Origin: Nocardia jiangxiensis NBRC 101359
GTDB taxonomy: Bacteria; Actinomycetota; Actinomycetes; Mycobacteriales; Mycobacteriaceae
Length of the DNA: 64,000 nucleotides
Direction: 5' to 3'
Assembly (NCBI RefSeq): GCF_000308615.1
Contig: NZ_BAGB01000028.1
Coordinates: forward strand, 1-64,000
Shown: positions 44,507-53,111 of the stretch, piece by piece
Layout: each line of letters begins with the position of its first letter
How positions within the stretch are numbered: the stretch's first letter is position 1
Program-made: the position numbers and the translations under genes
The notes under the pieces: model-generated
What the model was told of the DNA's origin: nothing
What the model saw: only the letters and a program-made list of their open reading frames with translations
Databases searched by the model: none

Positions 44507-45619
44507 ATGCGAATCGGTGTTCCGCGCGAGATCAAACCGCAGGAGACGCGGGTGGCGTTGACGCCGGCGGGGGCGGGGGAGTTGCGGCGGTACGGGCATG
44601 AGGTGCTCGTGGAGGCGGGGGCCGGGGTGGAGTCGGGGTTCTCGGATGTGGAGTATCGGGATGCGGGGGCGCGGGTCGTGGTGGCGGCGGAGGTGGTGTG
44701 GGGCGACGCGGATCTGGTTTTGAAGGTGAAAGAGCCTGTTGCGCCGGAGTATTCGCGGATGCGGTCGGGGCAGGTGCTGTTCACGTTTCTGCATCTGGCT
44801 GCCTCGTGGGAGTGTACCGAGGCGATTCTGCGATCCGGGATCACCGCGATCGCCTATGAGACGGTGCGCGGTGCCGGGGGATCGCTGCCGCTGCTGGCGC
44901 CGATGAGTGAGGTCGCGGGCAAGCTCGGCGCGCAGGTCGGCGCGCAGCACCTGATGTCACCCAACGGCGGTGCTGGAGTATTGCTGGGTGGTGTGCCCGG
45001 GGTGCGGGCGGCCGAGGTGACGGTGCTGGGCGGTGGTGTGGCCGGATCCCATGCCGCTGTCGTCGCGGTGGGTATGGGCGCGCACGTCACGGTGCTCGAT
45101 ACGAATCTGGTGCGGTTGCGCGAGCTCGACGCGCGTTTCGACGGACGGCTCGAGACGGTCGGGTCCAACGCCGCCGAGGTCGACCGGGCCGTGACCGACG
45201 CGGATCTGGTGATCGGATCGGTCCTGGTGCCGGGAGCCCGTGCGCCGCAACTGGTTCCGGATACGTTGGTGGCGCGGATGCGGCCCGGTGCGGTGCTGGT
45301 CGACATCGCGATCGATCAGGGTGGCTGCTTCGAAAGTTCCCATCCCACAACGCATGCCGATCCGACCTTCCGGGTGGCCGACACGCTGTTCTACTGCGTG
45401 GCGAATATGCCCGGCGCGGTGCCGCACACCGCGACCGTCGCGCTGACCAACGCCACACTCCCGTATGTGCGCGCGATCGCGGACCACGGCTGGCAGGCCG
45501 CCTGCCGCGCCGATCCGGGCCTGGGCCACGGACTGACCGCCGATGCGGGACAACTGTTCTCGGCCGAAGTCGCGCACGCGCACGGCCTGACGGCGATCGA
45601 CTTACCGCCCGACCGGTGA
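44507..45619 (+). CDS. ald: Alanine dehydrogenase
   Basis: 370 residues. Catalyses reversible oxidative deamination of L-alanine to pyruvate and ammonia with NAD. MRIGVPREIKPQETRVALTP is the canonical N-terminus; VLKVKEPVAPEY contains the substrate Lys, TFLHLAAS the catalytic His region, VTVLGGGVAGSHAAVVAVGM the NAD fold and VLVDIAIDQGGCFESS the conserved Asp. Length equals mycobacterial Ald. The 200-base upstream region is AT-rich for this genome (ATAATTGCTATTTTGTGAA) and probably holds the promoter. Confidence 0.95.
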   Translation: MRIGVPREIKPQETRVALTPAGAGELRRYGHEVLVEAGAGVESGFSDVEYRDAGARVVVAAEVVWGDADLVLKVKEPVAPEYSRMRSGQVLFTFLHLAASWECTEAILRSGITAIAYETVRGAGGSLPLLAPMSEVAGKLGAQVGAQHLMSPNGGAGVLLGGVPGVRAAEVTVLGGGVAGSHAAVVAVGMGAHVTVLDTNLVRLRELDARFDGRLETVGSNAAEVDRAVTDADLVIGSVLVPGARAPQLVPDTLVARMRPGAVLVDIAIDQGGCFESSHPTTHADPTFRVADTLFYCVANMPGAVPHTATVALTNATLPYVRAIADHGWQAACRADPGLGHGLTADAGQLFSAEVAHAHGLTAIDLPPDR

Positions 45620-45747
45620 GCCCGGACGTCCGAAGGTATCGGTCGGGTCGGTGCCTCGCGGTCGGCTGCGCGGTTCGTGCGTTGCGGGGCAACCGTTTTC
45701 AGCGCTGGCGCAGGTGCGTGGTCAGGCGAGGTGTGCTGCCCGGACGC

Positions 45748-46677
45748 CTACAGGTACCAGTCGGGCTCCGACTCCTCCGGCAGGTGACGCAGTTTGTCGG
45801 GGTTGCGCACGACGTGGATGGCCGTGATGGCGCCCTGTTCGACGGTGAAGGACATCACCCCGGGGTAGGCGCCGTCGAAGACCAGCAGCCCGGGTTGTCC
45901 GTTGACCCGCACCTCCCGGCCCCACGCCCCGGACGCGGCCCGATACCAGCCGAGGAACAGCTTGGCGATCAGCTCGGACCCGCGCACCGGCTGGCGGACC
46001 GCCGGAACCTTGCCGCCGCCGTCGGCGGTCAGCACCACGTTCTGGTCCAGCACACCCAGCAGCGCGCTCATATCCCCGGTGCGCCAGGCCAGGGCGAAGG
46101 CGGAGACCGCCTTGCCGTGTTCGTCGGCGCTCGCCGGGAAGCGCGGAGTGCCCTCCTCGACGTGTTTGCGTGCCCGCGAGGCCAGCTGCCGGACCGCCGC
46201 CGGGGTCCGGCCGACCACCTCGGCCACCTCGGGACCGGTCATCCCGAACACCTCCTGCAGCACGAATGCGGTGCGCTCGGCGGGGGTGAGCGACTCCAGC
46301 ACCACCAGCAGCGCGGTGGTGACACGTTCGTCCTGGGTGACGCGGTCGGCGGGATCGTCGTCGGTGCTCACCTCCGGCTCCGGCAGCCACTCGCCGACGT
46401 ACTGTTCGCGGCGGGCGCGCGCGGAACCGAGCTGATCGAGCGCCAGCCGGCCGGTGACGGTGGACAGCCAGGCCCGCAGATTATCGATCCGCTCACCCGG
46501 CGCGCGATTCTCGTGCCAGCGTTGCAACCGCAGCCACGCCTCCTGCACCACGTCGTCGGCGTCGCTGAGACTGCCCAGCGTGCTGTATGCCAGCCGCCGC
46601 AGATACTGCCGATGCTCCTCGAACTGCCGGGCCAGCTCGGCCCGGTCGATGTCGTCGGGGCGTTCGTCGGTCGTCAC
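45748..46677 (-). CDS. sigJ: ECF41-type RNA polymerase sigma factor (SigJ-like)
   Basis: 309 residues. Sigma region 2 runs YLRRLAYSTLGSLSDADDVV and region 4 FGMTGPEVAEVVGRTPAAVR. The C-terminal SnoaL-like extension carries the three ECF41 marks: WLPEP at 97-101, DGGGK near 218 and NPDKLRHLPEE near the end. In this group the extension regulates sigma activity without an anti-sigma factor. An exact ECF41 promoter precedes the gene (46735-46761), so it is probably autoregulated. The usual carboxymuconolactone decarboxylase/oxidoreductase partner gene is absent next to it. GTG start at 46677. Confidence 0.9.
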   Translation of the reverse strand: MTTDERPDDIDRAELARQFEEHRQYLRRLAYSTLGSLSDADDVVQEAWLRLQRWHENRAPGERIDNLRAWLSTVTGRLALDQLGSARARREQYVGEWLPEPEVSTDDDPADRVTQDERVTTALLVVLESLTPAERTAFVLQEVFGMTGPEVAEVVGRTPAAVRQLASRARKHVEEGTPRFPASADEHGKAVSAFALAWRTGDMSALLGVLDQNVVLTADGGGKVPAVRQPVRGSELIAKLFLGWYRAASGAWGREVRVNGQPGLLVFDGAYPGVMSFTVEQGAITAIHVVRNPDKLRHLPEESEPDWYL

Positions 46678-46734
46678 TGTGCATCCTCACTGCCGTCCCG
46701 CGCCTTCCAGCGTGAGCTTATCCGTCGCAAGGTG

Positions 46735-46761
46735 GACGAAATCGCCACCGGAGGTGTGACA
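46735..46761 (-). promoter_or_regulatory. ECF41 promoter of the sigma factor gene
   Basis: On the minus strand TGTCACA (46755-46761) is followed after exactly 16 bases by CGTC (46735-46738), the consensus reported for ECF41 promoters. It points toward the sigma gene, whose start codon is 57 bases downstream, in the gap after the esterase gene. Confidence 0.75.
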
Positions 46762-46776
46762 GGACCGGATCGCGGC

Positions 46777-48246
46777 TCACCCGAGCGTGGATTCACTTTC
46801 GGCCGCGCGAGGGCGTTCGGGCCGCCAGATCCGATCGGATGCCGACAGTGATTCCTCGCCCAGCGCAGGCGGGGTTTGCCAGATCCGGCGAACTCTCGTG
46901 GTGCTGTCGAACCGGGGCCAGCCGGGGTCGCCGGTCGTGGCGAATGCCGCAAAGGCGCTGCGCATCGCGGTCGAGAGCACCGCGAAGTCCGGTGGAATCC
47001 GCGGCCCGATGAGATCGGCGGCGAGCGGACCGTGCGGGGTGTCGAAGGTGAAAGGCACGTCGAGGCCGTGACAGGCGCGCAGTGCGCCGTCGCGGGCCGG
47101 GCTGGGCCACGCGAACTCGTACAGGTAGGTGGCGGTTCCGGCGTCGGCGTGCGCTTCGGCGCACCACAGGGCGGGCATCCGGAACAGGGCGTCGGACAGG
47201 ATCAGGGGGTGCAGGTCGGCGTCGGTGATGCCGGGATTGTCGGCTCGGTAGTCGCGCACCGCGTCGGCATCCAGGCCGCACCCGCGAGCGGTATCGACGG
47301 GATCGACGCCCGACAGGTCGGCATCGACGGTGAACATCCGGGCCTCGTCGGTGGTGTACCCGCAGACGAGTTCCCGCGTGCCGAATGTCTTCTGCTGCTG
47401 CGGGATCCACGGTGGCGCGTCGAACAGGTCGTGGTCGACGGTGAGTCCGTAAGGGGCGTTCGGATGAGTCCAGCGTCCCGGTTCCTGCGACATGGTCACC
47501 ACCGGGGTCATCTGAACCGCGTGGATCGCCTCGGACGGCACCGCTGCCAGGGCTTCGACCGTCGCGGGAACGCCGAGCTGTGAGGTGATCATCGCCGACA
47601 CCGCGCGGGCCTCGTCGGCGGGGACGAAGATCTTTCCCGGACTCTGCGCGATGCCGCGCCGAAACAGTTCCAGTGCAACGTCATCGGCGATCAGGCCCAC
47701 CACCGACGACGCACCGGCGGACTGGCCGATCAGCGTCACCGCGCCGGGATCCCCACTGAAGGCGGCGATGTTCTCGTGCACCCACCGGAGTGCGGCGAGT
47801 TGGTCCAGGACGCCGCGGTTGCACGGGGCGTCCTCGACCCAGCCGAACCCCTCGTACCCCACCCGGTAGTTCACCGTGACCACGACGATGCCCGCGGCGG
47901 CGAACGCGGCACCGTCGAAATCTGTGGTGGCGGCGGTGCCGCCCAGGCACGCGCCGCCGTGCAGCCACACCAGCACCGGCATTCCCGAGGACGCGACGTC
48001 GGGGGTCCACACATTGACCGTCAGGCACTCGGGATCGTCACCGGGATGCCAGAGGATCGGCTGAGGAACCGAGGAACCGAACGTCCGCGCGTCGCGCACC
48101 TCGTCCCAGCGCTGCGCCGGAGCGGGCGCCTGGAAACGGCGGGGGCCCTCGAGCGGCGCGGCGTAGGGAATGCCGCGGAAAACCGAACAACCCTGCCGCG
48201 ATTCACCACGTACGGCGCCGCACTGTGCGCGAACGACCACATCCAC
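46777..48246 (-). CDS. Type B carboxylesterase
   Basis: 489 residues of the carboxylesterase/para-nitrobenzyl esterase family. The oxyanion segment is VLVWLHGGACLGG, the nucleophile Ser is in TLIGQSAGASSVVG, the acid lies in the TTDEARMFT region, and the catalytic His in RACHGLDVPFTF. It lacks a signal peptide and should be cytoplasmic. GTG at 48246 is preceded by GAGGGGGC. It is divergent from a tetR gene with a 14-base perfect palindrome between, so regulation by that repressor is likely. Confidence 0.9.
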   Translation of the reverse strand: MDVVVRAQCGAVRGESRQGCSVFRGIPYAAPLEGPRRFQAPAPAQRWDEVRDARTFGSSVPQPILWHPGDDPECLTVNVWTPDVASSGMPVLVWLHGGACLGGTAATTDFDGAAFAAAGIVVVTVNYRVGYEGFGWVEDAPCNRGVLDQLAALRWVHENIAAFSGDPGAVTLIGQSAGASSVVGLIADDVALELFRRGIAQSPGKIFVPADEARAVSAMITSQLGVPATVEALAAVPSEAIHAVQMTPVVTMSQEPGRWTHPNAPYGLTVDHDLFDAPPWIPQQQKTFGTRELVCGYTTDEARMFTVDADLSGVDPVDTARGCGLDADAVRDYRADNPGITDADLHPLILSDALFRMPALWCAEAHADAGTATYLYEFAWPSPARDGALRACHGLDVPFTFDTPHGPLAADLIGPRIPPDFAVLSTAMRSAFAAFATTGDPGWPRFDSTTRVRRIWQTPPALGEESLSASDRIWRPERPRAAESESTLG

Positions 48247-48271
48247 TTCTGCCCCCTCGGAGATCGGCCTA

Positions 48272-48285
48272 GACTTATATAAGTC
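48272..48285. promoter_or_regulatory. Perfect palindrome GACTTATATAAGTC
   Basis: A 14-base perfect palindrome in the 62-base gap between the esterase and tetR start codons; its AT-rich core (TATAT) could also be a -10 element. A natural operator for the adjacent TetR protein, which would then control both genes. Confidence 0.65.
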
Positions 48286-48308
48286 ACTGTACTAAAAAGC
48301 GAGGTTCG

Positions 48309-48929
48309 GTGCCGAAGATCGTTGACCCCCGACAGCGGCGCGACGAGGTCGCGGCCGCCCTGTGGCGAGTGGCCCACCGCGAGGGCTGGGGCGCGGTGAG
48401 TCTGCGCAGGGTCGCCGCCGAGGCGGGTCTCTCGCTCGGATCGCTCCAGCACTACTTCGCGGGAATGGACGACCTGCTCAACTACGCCGTCGCCGGTGTG
48501 CTCGACGTCCTGGACGAGCAACTCGCCGATCAGCTCACCACCCTCGCCGATCCGGACCATGCCGAATCGACTGTGCGCCAGGTACTTCAGAGCATGATCC
48601 CCGGTGCGACCCCCGACCTGTCGGGCACTCCGCCGCCGGACGACGTCTGGCAGGTCCAGGTGATGGCCTGGCTGACCGTGGTGAGCCGGGCCGCGCAGAA
48701 CCCGGCGATGTCGGCGCGGTTGTCCGCCGGTTCCGATCGGCTCGCGCGAGGGATCACCGCCGCCCTGCGCATGAGGGCCCACCGCTCCCCGGAACAAGCG
48801 CAACGCGACGCGCGCGGCCTGCTCGCCCTCGTCGAGGGCCTGCTCCTGCAGCTCGCGCGCCGCGACATCGACCCCGCCGCGGCCGCCGCGACCCTCGCGC
48901 GTTTCGTAGCGGTCGTGTTCGCCCGTTGA
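48309..48929 (+). CDS. TetR family transcriptional regulator
   Basis: 206 residues with GTG start at 48309. The helix-turn-helix region WGAVSLRRVAAEAGLSLGSL is followed by QHYFAGMDDLLNYAVAGVL, as in BetI/TetR_C_6 type regulators. Divergent from the type B carboxylesterase gene, with a palindromic operator between. Probable esterase repressor; ligand unknown. Confidence 0.9.
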   Translation: MPKIVDPRQRRDEVAAALWRVAHREGWGAVSLRRVAAEAGLSLGSLQHYFAGMDDLLNYAVAGVLDVLDEQLADQLTTLADPDHAESTVRQVLQSMIPGATPDLSGTPPPDDVWQVQVMAWLTVVSRAAQNPAMSARLSAGSDRLARGITAALRMRAHRSPEQAQRDARGLLALVEGLLLQLARRDIDPAAAAATLARFVAVVFAR

Positions 48930-49083
48930 GGTCGACACAAGCGCTGACGGGTCGATGGGCAGTCCACGCGATGATCCGGATCCCGGCCACACGGTGCGTC
49001 CGACCAAGCGACCGATGCGGTGCGAGACGCGGTGGGCAACCCGGTCGATACTGGTCGATGACCTGCCGCGTTAGTCTCGATCG

Positions 49084-50022
49084 GTGGGTATGCGGATGTC
49101 GACGGCTGTCGGGTTGGTGCTGGGGTTCGGTCTGGACCGGGCGGTGGGCGATCCGCGGCGGTGGCATCCGGTGGCCGGATTCGGTTCGGCGGCTGCGGCA
49201 TTGGAGTCGGCGACCTACCGGGACGGGCGGATGGCCGGGGTGGTGCACGAGGTCGTGCTCGTCGGGGGGACCGCCGTGCTGGGCGTGGCCGTCGACAGGG
49301 TGGGACGGGGACGGTTCGCGGTCGCCACGGCGCTGACCGCGCTGACGACCTGGACCGTGCTGGGCGGGACGACGCTCGCGCGGACCGGGCGGGCGATGGC
49401 CGATCGGCTGGAAGCGGAAGATCTGGCCGGGGCTCGCGCGCTGCTGCCGGCGCTGTGCGGGCGCGATCCGGAGGTACTCGATGCGGACGGATTGGCCCGT
49501 GCCGCAGTCGAATCCATTGCCGAGAACACCTCGGACGCGACCGTCGCACCGCTGGTGTGGGGTGCGCTGGCCGGAATTCCGGGCCTGCTGGTCTATCGCG
49601 CGGTGAACACCTTGGATGCGATGGTCGGCTACCGCAACGATCGTTACCGGAACTTCGGCTGGGCCGCCGCCCGCACCGACGATCTGGCCAACCTGCTCCC
49701 GGCCCGGGTGAGCGGCGTCCTGACCGTGGCGTTGGCCCCGCTGATCGGCGGACGTCCCGCTGCTGCGCTGCGCGCCTGGCGTCGTGATGCCGCGAAACAT
49801 CCGAGTCCCAACGCGGGCGTCGCCGAATCCGCGATGGCCGGCGCCCTGGGCGTCACGCTGGGTGGGCGCACCCAGTACCGCTACGGCCCGGAACTGCGCC
49901 CCACCCTCGGCGACGGTCCTGCGCCGCGCGTCGCGGATCTCCGTCGCGCCGTATGTCTTTCGGAGGCGGTCCAGCTCGCTGCCGCGCTCACCGCCGCCGT
50001 CGTGAGCCTCTCGCCGAAATAG
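49084..50022 (+). CDS. cobD: Adenosylcobinamide-phosphate synthase CobD/CbiB
   Basis: 312 residues, integral membrane enzyme that attaches aminopropanol (or its phosphate) to adenosylcobyric acid in B12 synthesis. LDRAVGDPRRWHPVAGFGSA at the start, AAVESIAENTSDATVAPLVW in the centre and AVNTLDAMVGYRNDRYRNFG are family signatures; four to five hydrophobic helices are visible. GTG at 49084. It is the left end of a locus matching Rv2236c-Rv2231c in mirror order. Confidence 0.94.
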   Translation: MGMRMSTAVGLVLGFGLDRAVGDPRRWHPVAGFGSAAAALESATYRDGRMAGVVHEVVLVGGTAVLGVAVDRVGRGRFAVATALTALTTWTVLGGTTLARTGRAMADRLEAEDLAGARALLPALCGRDPEVLDADGLARAAVESIAENTSDATVAPLVWGALAGIPGLLVYRAVNTLDAMVGYRNDRYRNFGWAAARTDDLANLLPARVSGVLTVALAPLIGGRPAAALRAWRRDAAKHPSPNAGVAESAMAGALGVTLGGRTQYRYGPELRPTLGDGPAPRVADLRRAVCLSEAVQLAAALTAAVVSLSPK

Positions 50023-50216
50023 TGAAAGCTACTGTGGGCCAGAGACTCCAGACTCCCAGCTCGCTGAAGCTGCTGCGGACCAGCGACTCCGGAGTTACAG
50101 CTCCCTGAAAATGCTGCAGACCAGCGACTCCGGACTTACAGCTCCAAAAGCTGCTGCAGACCAGTGGCTCCGGAGTTCCGGCTCGCTAAAGCTGCTGTGG
50201 GCCCAGGGTGTCCGAG
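50023..50216. repeat. Tandem direct repeats of about 41 bp (4.7 copies)
   Basis: Four complete units (50023-50064, 50065-50105, 50106-50145, 50146-50186) and a partial fifth that runs into the 3' end of the antiporter gene. Shared core: AGCTGCTG, GACCAG, GACTCCGGAGTTACAGCTC. Each unit has AGCTG near one end and CAGCT at the other, plus the palindrome CTCCGGAG, so each can fold into a hairpin. It fills the whole gap between the convergent cobD and antiporter genes. Confidence 0.85.
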
Positions 50217-51673
50217 GTGAAGAGGTCGGAAATCGTTGCCCGGGAATCGGGTTCGGCGAGGATCAGCACCTCGTCACCGCTGTGCAGCAGAGTTTCCGGG
50301 GTGACGGTGACCAGTCGGCCGCGTCGGATGATGACGCTGACCCACAGATCGTCCGAGGGCAGTTCCGCGACGGTCCTCCCGTCGGCGATCGACCCCGCGG
50401 CGACGGTGAAACGGTGCAGACTGTCGGGTTCCTCCTCGAACCGGGCGTTCATCGTCCACGGGCGCGGATTCACCGTCTGCAACGGAACTCCGAGTCGCCG
50501 TGCCAGGACGGGAACCACGCTGCCCTGCACGATGACCGAGAAGGCCACCACCACGAAGATGATCTCGTAGGCCCGCTGCGCATCGGGCACCCCGGCCCGC
50601 AGAATGTAGGTGCCCAGCAGAATCGGCACCGCGCCTTTGAGCCCGGTCCACAGTACGAACAGGCGCTCGCCGAGGGCCAGACGCATTCGCCAGATCAGCG
50701 CGCCGACCAGTACGGGCCGGATCACCAGCGTCAGCAGGACCGCCAGCAGTAACCCGATCCACCACGCGCCGCCGTCGACCACACCGTGTTCGCCGGTGAC
50801 CTGGATGGTGAAGCCGAGCATCACGAACGCGACGATCTCGCCCAGACTGGCCAGCGCCGAATGGAATCGTTCGATATCGCCGCGATAGGGCGCGCGCTGG
50901 CCGCCGATGACCACACCCGCCACCAGGACTGCCAGGAATCCGGAACCGTGTGCGAGCGTCGTCACGCCGTAGAGAGCGACCACGCACATCAGCACCCGCA
51001 GCGAATACAGTCCCGCGGCCGGAAGCGGCACCCGTCGCATGAACCACAGCAGCGCCAGCCCGCCGACGAGCCCGGCCACCGCGCCGACGACGATCTGTAC
51101 CGCGAATTCGCCCAGTATCGAGCCGATCGAGTGCATATCCATCCGGCCGGCGCCCAGCAGCACCACCAGCAGAGCGATCCCGACCGGATCGTTGGCTCCT
51201 GATTCGCCCTGGACGATGATCCCGCCGCGGCCACCGATCTGCCGCCGACCCAGTACGGAGAACACCACCGCGGGGTCGGTCGGCGACAACGCCGTGCCCA
51301 GCAGCAGGGCGATACGCCAGTCGAGACCGAAGAGAGAATGCGCCGCCAGCGCCACCGCGGCAGCGGTCACGAGTGTTCCGGCCACGCCGATCCAGGTGAT
51401 GGCCCCCGCATTGGCCCGGAAACGCCGCCAGCCGATCTGCATACCGCCGTCGAACAGGATCACCAGCAGCGCAACGGTGACGATCTGTTCGACCAGAGTG
51501 ATCGGAATCTTCCCCAGAGCAGGCCAGATGTCCGAGGCCGCCGCTGCGCCGACCAGGAACAGCGCGGGCGCGGGAACGGGGAACCATTCGCCCAGCCGAT
51601 TGGACAGCACCGCCGCCAGGCCCACGAGCGCCGCGATCAACAGCGCGACCGCGAAGGGCGTCACATCGTTCAT
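50186..51673 (-). CDS. Potassium/proton antiporter, CPA1 family with RCK C domain
   Basis: 495 residues. About twelve membrane helices (for example ALLIAALVGLAAVLSNRLGE) with the ion-binding region GESGANDPVGIALLVVLL, which carries the Asn-Asp pair of CPA1 antiporters. The C-terminal cytoplasmic part (DDLWVSVIIRRGRLVTVTPE and SGDEVLILAEPDS) is a TrkA-C/RCK-C regulatory domain, as in NhaP2/CvrA. It exchanges K+ or Na+ for protons. Its last codons form part of the fifth 41-bp repeat. It is not part of the corresponding mycobacterial cob/ptpA locus. Confidence 0.92.
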   Translation of the reverse strand: MNDVTPFAVALLIAALVGLAAVLSNRLGEWFPVPAPALFLVGAAAASDIWPALGKIPITLVEQIVTVALLVILFDGGMQIGWRRFRANAGAITWIGVAGTLVTAAAVALAAHSLFGLDWRIALLLGTALSPTDPAVVFSVLGRRQIGGRGGIIVQGESGANDPVGIALLVVLLGAGRMDMHSIGSILGEFAVQIVVGAVAGLVGGLALLWFMRRVPLPAAGLYSLRVLMCVVALYGVTTLAHGSGFLAVLVAGVVIGGQRAPYRGDIERFHSALASLGEIVAFVMLGFTIQVTGEHGVVDGGAWWIGLLLAVLLTLVIRPVLVGALIWRMRLALGERLFVLWTGLKGAVPILLGTYILRAGVPDAQRAYEIIFVVVAFSVIVQGSVVPVLARRLGVPLQTVNPRPWTMNARFEEEPDSLHRFTVAAGSIADGRTVAELPSDDLWVSVIIRRGRLVTVTPETLLHSGDEVLILAEPDSRATISDLFTSDTLGPQQL

Positions 51674-52112
51674 CGCGACCGAGCCCCGGTGATGAATCCG
51701 GACCGAGATCGCTTGGCAGCGTTGCTATCCGGTGTGCGCACAGAAGTCCTTTCCGGAATCCACTGACGAATCCTGTCGACCAGACTTCCCGACGCACCTG
51801 CGTACAACCTTAACGGTTCGTTGATCTTCGGCCGCATCGCCTTGTCCGAATTGTGTCGATCCGCACGTCGGCCCGGTCGTGCGGAAACAGTGACTGGATG
51901 GGCAAAACGGTCGGCGAGTCGACAGGGTTTGCCGGTGCCTCGAGCGGACAGGTCGATGCCGCACTCCTGCCGCGTCAGGTGCTGCTCGTTATGTGCGTGG
52001 CTGGGTTTGCTCGGCTCGAGCTGGTGTCGTGAGGGCGTCACAGGTGTGCGATTCGGATGTGGCCGATGCACCGGTGGCGTTGACCGCATCCGTAGTGGGC
52101 GTGTGGCGGGGT
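51674..52112. other. Intergenic region between antiporter and SURF1 genes
   Basis: 439 bases. The left part must hold the antiporter promoter (leftward). Open frames cross it, but their composition is that of antisense or chance frames. Nothing recognisable is seen. Confidence 0.4.
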
Positions 52113-53111
52113 TCAGCGCCGCATGCCGCCGTATCGGTCGGCGAGCCGTTGGGCGTTGGTGCGGACTTGCGGAACAGCGACCGGTTCGGTTGTGGCAGGG
52201 GCGGATTCGGTCGGTTCCGGAACGTCGTCGGCTGCCGCGGTGGGAGTCGGGACGGGAAGGACTGCGGTAGTGGCCGCGCGCGGGGTGGAAGTGGTTGCCG
52301 CAGTGGCAGGTTCGGTTGCGGGGCCGGAATCCTTCGGGGCTTCGGCACGTTCCCGCCGACGTTCGCGGATCTCGGCGTAGACGAAATACCCGAGTCCGAG
52401 CGGGGCCATGACGCCGAAGGCGATCCACTGCAGGCCGTAGGACAGGTACGGGCCCGCGTCCAGCTGCGGCAGGGGCTGCGGGGTGAACACACCGGGCTGG
52501 TCGTCGCTCAACTGCAGGTAGCCGCCCGCGCCGCCGGTCGGGATCGCGGTGAGCGGAGCGTCGAGCACAGTGGCGAGCTGGGTGGTGTCGATGGAGTACA
52601 CCTGCCGGAAGCCGTCCTGCGTCATCGGCTCCTTACCGGGAATGACGCCCTCGGATTTCCGCACCCGGCCCTGGATGTGCTGTTGTCCGGCCGGTGGGTC
52701 GGTGATGGTCGGCAGGTGGGAGCCGTCGGGTGCGCCGACCAGGCCGCGGTCGACCAGCAGGGTGCGGCCGTCGTCGAGGCGAAATTCGGCCAGGACGCCG
52801 TAGGCGGGTTTGTCGTCCAGACGTTGCAGCCGCTCGAGCACCGTCGAGCCGGGCACGTAGCTGCCGGTGGCCGTGATCTGCCGCCATTCGGTGTCCTTGG
52901 CCTTCGGATCGGCCAGGAACTGCCCGACCGGGACGGGCGCGGCGTTGACCGAGTCGGCGATCAGATTGTTCCTATGCGAGGTCGAGATGTTCTTCCCCAG
53001 CTGCCAGGGCGCGAGCACCGTGAAGCACAGGTACGCGAACGCGACGACCACCACGGCCAGGATCGCCCAGCTCGGCCGGAGCAGGAAAGTGAGGCGGCGC
53101 AGCACGCTCAT
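52113..53111 (-). CDS. SURF1 family cytochrome oxidase assembly protein
   Basis: 332 residues. Two membrane helices (PSWAILAVVVVAFAYLCFTV near the start and LQWIAFGVMAPLGLGYFVYA near 225) flank the SURF1 domain, with APWQLGK, ATGSYVPGSTVLE and VDRGLVGAPD as conserved stretches. SURF1 helps heme a insertion into cytochrome aa3 oxidase. The last 80 residues are an Ala/Pro/Thr-rich cytoplasmic tail. The ATG overlaps the ptpA stop by four bases. In M. tuberculosis the equivalent pair is Rv2234 (ptpA)-Rv2235. Confidence 0.9.
   Translation of the reverse strand: MSVLRRLTFLLRPSWAILAVVVVAFAYLCFTVLAPWQLGKNISTSHRNNLIADSVNAAPVPVGQFLADPKAKDTEWRQITATGSYVPGSTVLERLQRLDDKPAYGVLAEFRLDDGRTLLVDRGLVGAPDGSHLPTITDPPAGQQHIQGRVRKSEGVIPGKEPMTQDGFRQVYSIDTTQLATVLDAPLTAIPTGGAGGYLQLSDDQPGVFTPQPLPQLDAGPYLSYGLQWIAFGVMAPLGLGYFVYAEIRERRRERAEAPKDSGPATEPATAATTSTPRAATTAVLPVPTPTAAADDVPEPTESAPATTEPVAVPQVRTNAQRLADRYGGMRR

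Noticed and set aside
48930..49083. Possible cobalamin riboswitch before cobD
   Set aside because: The segment has GGTGC-like words but lacks the B12 box order and the conserved GCCACTG region, and no consistent fold could be drawn by eye.
50023..50216. CRISPR array
   Set aside because: Repeats are directly adjacent without spacers, are imperfect, and no cas gene is present.
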